Assembly (NCBI GenBank): GCA_964019695.1
Contig: OZ026525.1
Coordinates: 92,847,779-92,911,778 of the forward strand
DNA from: Loripinus fragilis
Taxonomy: Eukaryota; Mollusca; Bivalvia; Lucinida; Lucinidae
DNA length: 64,000 nt
Direction of reading: 5' to 3'
Position numbers and translations under genes: made by a program. Under the pieces are notes generated by a model. The model made no database searches, was not told where the DNA came from, and was given only the letters and a program-made list of their open reading frames with translations. This document shows, piece by piece, positions 57,170-64,000 of this stretch (positions are counted from its first letter, which is position 1; every line of letters begins with the position of its first letter).

Positions 57170-57304
57170 TGGTGTCCAGTCAGTAGTGTAACACTTATTC
57201 ATTCGACTAGCAAAGACTGATCATACTGCGCGTATGTGCAGGCTGATCTGAGACTTTGCTGATCGCAGATACCGCATTGTTGGAAATCTCATATCGCGGC
57301 TCAA
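57170..57304. mobile_element. GAGCC-ended MITE, copy C (one end)
   Basis: The right terminus GCATTGTTGGAAATCTCATA..TCGCGGCTCAAA matches copies A and B, with AGCAAAGACTGATCATACTG inside. The left terminus is not recognisable. Confidence 0.65.
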
Positions 57305-57603
57305 ATATGGTCTTTATTTACAGAGAATAGAGAGATTGTAAAAAAGATGTTTTGTTTACCTGTTTACTACTTTAGACATGAGTTTCCCTTACATTGGCTT
57401 AAATACTATACTATATTCAGAACTTTCAACTATTAGACTAAACTAAAGCGCCTTAAAATGCCATCACTATAAATTAACGGGTTTAATTTTGAAGAAATCT
57501 GTGTTTCCAATTCCTATATGGTACACCATCTATATGGTACACGCTGCCATTTGACACCCATGAAACGATATTATGGGTCAGCACACGAGATTTAGTTACA
57601 AAG

Positions 57604-57668
57604 GAAGTAAGGGTACAAAGATCAGGAATCGATACAATCAAGTACCACACCTGACCCAGGATACCAAA
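57604..57668 (-). mobile_element. Isolated 3'-end fragment of the Naiad-type element
   Basis: TACAAAGATCAGGAATCGAT, AAGTACCACACCTGACCCAG, GATACCA: the same ~65-bp tail as at 51740-51807 and truncated at the same base. Confidence 0.85.
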
Positions 57669-57927
57669 GACAAATCGCATCTATGCAAATGTCTCATGTA
57701 GACACCCTTGTTGATGTATATAGCGATGTTAGAGGTATTGTGTTTGATTTGTGTCTTCATCTATATTCACACTTCCTGTATGCGAGCAGCAAAGGTTCTT
57801 GTGAGTTTGCGTGTATGTGCAGACATGTCTCGCCTTCGCTGCTCCCCGATACGATAAGTACTGTAATCTCGAGCAGCTTCACCGCCCGTATGTTGTTACA
57901 TGTATAAGTTAATGGGTAAAGAGCATG

Positions 57928-58078
57928 ATTCGTTTTGTTTGTTGGGCTTGAGTCTTTACGACCCAGTTAAAATGTTTAGCCCATGTCGGAACAGGTCTTC
58001 CTGGGCTAAACCAGTACTAAGCAGAGGATAAACTGACTTGCTCAAGGTAACAATCCAGTGCCTTGAAAGGCTCGACTG
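57928..58078 (-). mobile_element. SINE fragment (body and tail)
   Basis: GGAACAGGTCTTCCTGGGCT, AAACCAGTACTAAGCAGAGG and CTTGCTCAAGGTAACAATCC match the body of the 10363-10566 SINE. The tRNA-like head is missing beyond GGCTCGAC. Confidence 0.75.
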
Positions 58079-58126
58079 ACAAAGAGCATGTTGCATTGAA
58101 ATGCTTTTTGTACATTTTACATTCAG

Positions 58127-58253
58127 GATATGCCACAAAAGGACACTGGAAATAATAGTACTGGCGAAAGTCAGGACCTTGATGACCAGAACCAATTAGG
58201 TGAAGGGGCGTATCTCATCAACGACCAAATACTAGCCTTATTAACAGCAAACG
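58127..58253 (+). CDS. Candidate exon at the head of an exon-derived array
   Basis: TTTTACATTCAG| (acceptor with pyrimidines) opens a 127-nt segment reading D-M-P-Q-K-D-T-G-N-N-S-T-G-E-S-Q, then L-D-D-Q-N-Q-L-G-E-G-A-Y-L-I-N-D-Q-I-L-A, and closes at the donor AAACG|GTATGT. The second half, with the donor and following intron-like sequence, is repeated down to 60475; only this first unit has the unique N-terminal half and acceptor. Its entry phase (0) does not match the exit phase (1) of the 55865 exon, so a direct join is not possible. Unknown family. Confidence 0.4.
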
Positions 58254-60475
58254 GTATGTACTTTCTTATGTTTAATCAAAGCACTGAGAGTACAGTTCCT
58301 GGACATTGATTATGATTTACAAGACCCAAACCAGTTAGATGAAGGGGTGTATCTCATCAACGACCATATACTAGCCTTATTAACAGCAAACGGTATGTAC
58401 TTCCGTATGTTTAATCAAAGCACTGAGAGTACTAATACTGGACATTGATGATGCTTTACAAAACCAATTAGGTGAATGGGCGTATCTCACCAGCGACCAA
58501 ATACCAGCCTTATTTACAGCAAACGGTATGTACTTTCATATGTTTAATCAAGGCACTGAGAGTAACCACTTGATCGTTGATGAGATACGATCCTTCGCCT
58601 AATTGGTTGTGGTCTTGTTAAACACCAACAAGGTCCAAAAACGTACACCTTGTTAACAGCAAATGGTATGTACTTTCTCATGTTTTATCAAAGCACTGAG
58701 AGTTATAATTCTGAACCTTGATGGTGATTTGCAAGGGAGAAGGGGTGTATCTCATCAGCGACCAAATACTTACCTTATTAACAGCAAACGGTATGCACTT
58801 TCGTATGTTTAATCGAAGCAGTATTATTACTGGACATTGATGATGCTTTACAAAAGCAAAACCAATTAGCTGAAGGGGCGTATCTCATCAACGACCAAAT
58901 GCCAGCTTTATAAACAGCAAACGGTATGTTCTTTCTTATGTTTAGTCAAAGCACTAAGACTACAAATCCTGGACCTTGATGTTGATTTACAAGACCATAA
59001 CCACATGGATGAAGGGGCGTATCTCCCCAACGACAAATACGAACCTTATTAACAGCAAATGGCATGTACTTTCTCATCTTTAATCAAAGCACTGAGAGTA
59101 CTTATCCTGAATTTTGATGATAATTTACAAGACAATAACCGATTGGGTGAAGCGGCGTATCTCATCAACGACCAAATACTAGCCTTATTAACAGCATACA
59201 GTATGTACTTTCTTATGTTTAATCAAAGCACTGAGAGTACTACTTCTGGATATTGGTGATACTTTACTAGACCAGAACTAATTGAATGAATGGGCCTATC
59301 TCATCAACGACTAAATACCAGCCTTATTAACAGGAAACGGTCTGTACTTTCTTATGTTTAATCAAAGCACTGAGGCTACTTATCTTCGACCTTGATGATG
59401 ATTTTCAAGACCAAAACTACTTGAGTGAAGGGGCGTATCTCATCAACGACCAAAAGCTATCTTGATTAACAGCAAACGGTACGTACTTTCTTATGTTCTA
59501 TCAAAGCACTGAGAGTATTAATACTGGACATTGATGATGATTTACAAAACCAAAACCAATTAGGTGAAGGGCGTATCTCATCAACGACCAACTACCAGCC
59601 GTATTAATAAAAATGGTATGTACTTTCTTATGTTTAATCAAGGTACTGAGAGTACTAATACTGGACCATGATGATGATCTACAAGACCAAAACCGCTTGG
59701 TTGAAGGCGCGTATCTCATCAACGACCAAATACTAGCCTTATTAACAGCAAACGGTATGCACTTTCTTATCTTTAATCAAAGCACTGAGAGTAGTAAGCC
59801 TTGACCTTGATTTTCAAGACTATTTCCACTTGGGTGAAGGGGGCGTATCTAATCAACGACCAAATACTAGCCTTTTTAACATTAATCGGTATGCATTTCC
59901 ATATGTTTAATCAGAGCACTGAGAGTTCTCATCCTGGGCCTTGATGATGATTTATAAGACCAAAGTACGTGAGGGGGAGTATCTTACCAACGACCAAATA
60001 CTAGCCTGATTAACAGAAAAATGTATGTACCTTCTTATGTCTAATCAAAGCACTGAGAGTACTAATCCTGGGCATTAATGATGATTTACGAGACCAAAAC
60101 CATTTAGATGAGGGGCGTATCTCATCAACAACCAAATACTAGCCTTATTAACAGTAAACGGTATGTACTTTCTTATGTTCAATCAAAGATTTGCGAGTAC
60201 TAATTCTGGACATTGATCATGATTTACAAGACCAAAACCAATTAGATGAAGAGGCTGTACCTCACCAAAGACCGAATACTAGAATTATTAGCAGCAAAGT
60301 GTATGCACCTTCTTATGTTTAATCAAAGCACTGAGATTATTTATCCTGAACATTGATGATGATTTCAAGACCAGGACCAATTGGATGAAGGGGCGTATTT
60401 TATCAAAGACAAAATGCAAGCCTTAATAACAGCACAATGTATGTTCATTTTTATGTTTAAAAATGTTCCTGGCTA
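58170..60475. repeat. Tandem array, ~137-bp unit, about 17 copies
   Basis: Each unit has GATGATTTACAAGACCAAAA, CCAATTAGGTGAAGGGGCGT, ATCTCATCAACGACCAAATA, CTAGCCTTATTAACAGCAAA, CGGTATGTACTTTCTTATGT and TTAATCAAAGCACTGAGAGT. The splice-donor-like ACGGTATGT is kept in most units. Units are diverged, with scattered indels and stops. Confidence 0.93.
58570..58619 (-). repeat. Inverted 50-bp segment within the array
   Basis: TTGATCGTTGATGAGATACG...CTAATTGGTTGTGGTCTTGTT is the reverse complement of the normal unit part ACAAGACCAAAACCAATTAG...ATCTCATCAACGACCAA. It replaces that part in the fourth unit. Confidence 0.9.
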
Positions 60476-60479
60476 TTAA

Positions 60480-61218
60480 GGGGATATATCTTTCAAAAGC
60501 TGTTACTTGCATTAAATTTTTCCTGTATAAACAAAAATTGCTTTTTTGTAAAGGAGACGGATACCTTTGGCCACAATGTTGTATGAACAACTTACACATC
60601 TCACATAGATCACTTTACGCCCCAACATACAGCTTTTGAGCCATCCGCAACATTCTAATCAGTCTTTTTAGAGTTGCTTCCTGGTTTGATACCGTTAACA
60701 ATGCTGTGACACAGTGGATGAACTTTAGAGAAAACCATTTGCATGAACATGACCTACAATTATTCAACTACAATATTTAGAAGTATTTTGACCCAAATAT
60801 TATGTATTTCTGGTATTATTTATAATTTTTCAATTTTGACCTTGAAAAATTCATAAGCAAAAATTGAAAATTTATATTTTTCTACCAGAAAAATGTACAT
60901 TTTTGGCGAAAATACTTCTAAATATTGTAGTCGAATAATTGTAGGCCAAATTCATGCAAATGGTTTTCTCTAAAGTTCATCCAGGGTGTCAAGGCATTGT
61001 TAACGGTATCAAACCAGGAAGTAACTCTAAAAAGGCTGATTAGCATGCTGTGGATTGCTGAAAAGCTGTATGTTTGGGCGCAAAGTGATCTATGTGAGAT
61101 GAATAAGTTGTTCATACAACGGCGTGGCCAAAAGTATCTGTCTCCTTGACAAAAAAGCAATTCTTCTTTATACAGGAAAATTTTCATGCAAGTAAGAGCT
61201 TTTGAAAGATATATCCCC
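60480..61218. mobile_element. Fold-back element with ~338-bp inverted arms
   Basis: The left arm (60480-60815) starts GGGGATATATCTTTCAAAAG; the right arm (60881-61218) ends CTTTTGAAAGATATATCCCC. The arms are complementary throughout with modest divergence, around a ~65-bp AT-rich centre. Both arms carry a related short frame (W-F-D-T-V-N-N-A...M-N-F-R-E-N-H-L-H-E), intact as an 89-residue ORF only in the right arm. The element abuts the end of the 137-bp array. It could be a non-autonomous DNA element, or an inverted duplication of a gene fragment. Confidence 0.88.
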
Positions 61219-61224
61219 CTCAGG

Positions 61225-61650
61225 GCAGTAGTCAGGTGTTACGTATGTGACATGAGTTAGTTCCGCTCTGTTTTATATGTTGTATTTGAATCAGCGTTAA
61301 TACGAGATAACACAAGTAAACATTGCTAGCACCGCATGTTGCACCATCACTGCTTTGTAAGTTGCAAAAAGGGCAATACGTCAAATGTTAACAAGAAAAA
61401 AATAAAGCTGGTAAATCTTACCAAAGTCTTGTCATAAACAATGAAAAACAATGTTTTATTGAAATCCGTAAATGAATCAGTACGTGATTTTTTTTTTTGA
61501 ATTTAATAACATTGGCGAGAAGCTAAGGCTCAGACAAGCTTGTGCACCTGTGCAGTTTCGCCAGAACCGTCACTTATTTACTTCTTGCATACATAAACTA
61601 TGGATATAGGTACATGGAGGTCAAGACCAAAGATGATAAATCTAGATCTA
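61225..61650. other. Gene-free stretch
   Basis: A GCTAAGGCTCAGACAAGCTT...GTGCAG block at 61522-61552 is a relic of the GAGCC-ended MITE family interior. No gene. Confidence 0.5.
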
Positions 61651-61657
61651 ATTGATG

Positions 61658-61860
61658 ATGAGAGCAGTGGCTTAGTGGTAGAGTGCTTGACTCGAAATTG
61701 AAGAGTTGTTACTAAGAGCCTCACCAGAGGCACTGTGTTGTGTCTTGAGCAAGCCACTCAATTTTCTGCTTTGTACTGGTTCAATCCATAAAGAATCGTC
61801 CTGACATGAGTGAAAAATTGTTTATTGGTAATTTAAGAATCAACACAAACAAACAAACAA
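61658..61860 (+). mobile_element. tRNA-derived SINE
   Basis: GAGCAGTGGCTTAGTGGTAG..AGTGCTTGACTCGA is the same head as the 8666 SINE. The body TTGTACTGGTTCAATCCATA follows, and the tail is CAACACAAACAAACAAACAA, differing from the ATCA tail of the 8666 copy. Confidence 0.85.
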
Positions 61861-61864
61861 AGTA

Positions 61865-63295
61865 TGTATGTGTATGTTTTCAGAGTATCTTTACGTATAT
61901 GCGATTTGTTATGAGCTATTAAAAAACCTTTGTATTCTATTGACTCCTAATTGCGTGCTTGACAGTGAAAACCCTGATGCAATGCCTTGTTATGCAGTAT
62001 TTTATCAGGGTCTACACTGTTTGCTAAGCAGAAGCGATCTTCAGAGAGAGACCAATTTGTTTCTTAGCTGGAAATTATAACATGTGTCCCATCAATATAT
62101 ATACAAAAGGTCATCCATTTTTATTGTATCAAACCTTTAGTGCATAAAGGAATAAACTATTTGCCTAAGGCCTAATTAATTTCAAATGATGTCTGAAAAA
62201 AGCGCAAATGATATGCAGAATAGTGCGCAAATGAAGGAATCAAAGGGCGGAGGATATATACTGAGGTGCCCAAACGAAAAGCGCTGCTTCTCCTTTGTAA
62301 ATAAATAAAAAAAGTAGCAAACATTCATCCGCATAAAGATCTTGTTACAAGCAGAGTTCATTGAAAACGTGTTTGATGTTGTTCTTGATTTAGGGGTTGT
62401 CATTGCTTACAACACTCTGTCTCGAGGCTCAGTCACCCTATTATAACAAGCAGAATAAACTCTATGAGTGGTGTCCTGACCAGGCTTACATTAACTAGTG
62501 ACCCCACTTGAGAACTTCATAACTTAGAGTATCATCAGTACTAGCTGACATCCAGACAAAATGGTTGAGATCAATCCATTTATCATACCGATACAGATAC
62601 CCAAGTGAGGGGTTATAGCCCTATGGTGTATAGCTGTATAAATATGTAGACATATAATATACATTTATATGTAGTCAAATATTCTCTCTTTTTCTGAAGG
62701 ATTCGTTATTAGGCTGCTTGCAGCCTTATGATATCAGTTAATTATCTAAATTTCAACCAATCAGGAATAGGCAGAAATTTGAATATGTGAGTGTCTGTAA
62801 GAATAGGAAATTGCATTGGTTAATTTCCAGCCTGTCCTTACAGTTTTATTCTGGGTGATGACACTCACTGAAAACGAACTCAATAACTCAATTTCTAGGG
62901 ATACAGACTACTTTCGCACTTTCCTTCTCAAAAAATCGTAAACTAAACTGAAAGTGGACTTTCTCAGAAATTGTCAACGAAACTGAAAGTAGACTTCTAT
63001 ATTTAGTCAGATTCATTTATTGCAGGTCACTGTCATGAAAAATCAGTTTTTTTATAAAAAAAAATCTTATCACTATGTGTAAATCAATATTTTCATATCT
63101 GAATTTAAAATGTCGGCTGTACAAGGCTTTTGTTACATTTAAAGTGGTTGTTCTTTGGAAAATTAAGTAGTGATTTTGTATTTAAAAAAATAGTGCCCTG
63201 AATTGGTTTAAAATACTTACAATAACGTATGCCTTGTAACAGTATCAATTATACTTTCCCAAGTTGGATGACCCTGCGTAACAAAGAGCAATACA
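61865..63295. other. Gene-free region
   Basis: A TATTTTATCAGGGTCTACACTGTTTGC segment near 62000 is a relic of the GATCAGG palindrome family. At 62935-62995 a ~35-bp segment (AACTGAAAGTGGACTT / AACTGAAAGTAGACTT) is duplicated. No gene. Confidence 0.5.
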
Positions 63296-63298
63296 TAC

Positions 63299-63547
63299 AG
63301 TAAGTGAGTATGATCAGGAAATACCACAATCACAAACCGCAGACAACCCCGTGGCACCGCGAGGAAGAGCCGCACAACCATCACAAGCCACCAGGAAGAC
63401 GAATTAAGCAAAGCAACTAGCTCTCTCTTCCTCATCAAGATGATTGCACGACTGGAATGGAATAAAGTAACGTACAACAAAACTTAGAACAATTACAGAC
63501 TTCCACAATGGGAGTATCAATAAACAAAATTCAACAACAGCAGAACC
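63299..63547. repeat. Dispersed repeat, copy 2
   Basis: Closely similar to 5319-5566, from GAGTATGATCAGGAAATACC through CCGTGGCACCGCGAGGAAGA to AACAGCAGAACCA. Confidence 0.8.
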
Positions 63548-63592
63548 ATCGCCTTAGAACGGACAGCATCCTAAGCCACTGGGGGGCTTAAA
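63548..63592. repeat. Half monomer of the 17-26 kb minisatellite superfamily
   Basis: CGCCTTAGAACGGACAGCAT then AAGCCACTGGGGGGCT matches the CCTTAGAACGGACAGTAACGG..AGCC(A/G)CCGGGG part of those arrays, here as a single unit directly joined to the dispersed repeat. Confidence 0.7.
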
Positions 63593-63594
63593 TG

Positions 63595-64000
63595 CATTTT
63601 ACTTGTACCAAATCTTCGCCCTAGATTCCGCTGTTGTTGAAGTACAGAAATGTTCAGCTCGCATGGAAGCCTTCTAACTATTGCAATGTATCATCATGGA
63701 GAAAAACAAATAGGCCTTAAACAAATCCCACAATTAAAATGCAGCCAAATATCTTTTTTAAGCATATTTCTTGTTTCCCGATTATGCAATCTGATTATAT
63801 AGGCCAAAGCAAGCATTTACATCACTTGTAACCATTAACATGCTGGGAAAGGGCTCGTGAACGTAATCCCTGTCCTGTCCCATACTTTCATGGAAATTGA
63901 CCATGGAATAATTTCTACGATCATCCTCCTTCCGCTGATTAAAGAAGGGTTGCTAAAAGGTTTTGTCAGTTACAAGCAAAAATATGTGTACGAAATCTTT
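63595..64000. other. Gene-free end of the window
   Basis: No ORF or repeat recognised. Confidence 0.5.

Noticed and set aside
60918..61187. 89-residue ORF in the fold-back arm as a gene
   Set aside because: It is broken in the opposite arm, has no recognised domain and no splice or promoter context; kept only as an observation.

Overview
This window is eukaryotic, AT-rich and dominated by repeats. It has no operons, no dense coding and no prokaryotic gene layout. Several features point to a bivalve mollusc, most likely a clam: tRNA-derived SINEs with an ATCA-type tail, many short palindromic MITE-like elements, long minisatellite arrays, an L1-type LINE, a Tc1 relic, and a Penelope-like retroelement with the permuted endonuclease-first (Naiad) order. 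The taxon is an inference from element types; no host gene was identified that would fix it.

Layout. 0-2.4 kb: a 21-bp minisatellite, a long inverted repeat and repeat debris. 2.6-10.3 kb (minus strand): a broken two-exon gene for a Mutator-like transposase joined to a YqaJ-type exonuclease. Its exons are separated by a ~5.1-kb intron full of tandem repeats, and the large exon carries a 47-bp tandem duplication. 10.4-12.4 kb: a SINE and a ~181-bp satellite. 12.4-17.3 kb: mostly unassigned sequence. 17.3-26.2 kb: blocks of one ~85-100-bp minisatellite superfamily, interrupted by a Tc1 relic, SINEs and a decayed Penelope-like copy. 26.6-29.0 kb: a (CA)n-bearing mobile repeat and a palindromic element. 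29.2-33.3 kb (minus): a decayed L1-like LINE containing a nested Penelope-like 3' end. 33.3-47.7 kb: largely gene-free, with scattered hairpins. 47.7-51.8 kb (minus): the best preserved element, a Naiad-type Penelope-like retrotransposon. 52-58 kb: MITEs, a second (CA)n-bearing repeat copy and a possible host exon made of 27-bp repeats. 58.1-60.5 kb: a ~137-bp array that looks like an amplified exon with its splice donor. 60.5-61.2 kb: a large fold-back element. The remainder holds a SINE and a dispersed repeat.

Most notable observation. In the Naiad-type element every in-frame stop is TGA, with no TAA or TAG. Four of the six lie where the family has structural cysteines: two in the zinc/GIY-YIG endonuclease region, and both positions of the CxC linker motif, which reads UGA-Asp-UGA. 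This fits the published observation that clam Naiad elements encode selenoproteins with several selenocysteines. A fifth TGA precedes the reverse transcriptase. The sixth is GGA in the second copy in this window and looks like ordinary decay. I could not identify the required SECIS element by eye.

Apart from the mobile elements, no complete host gene can be supported.
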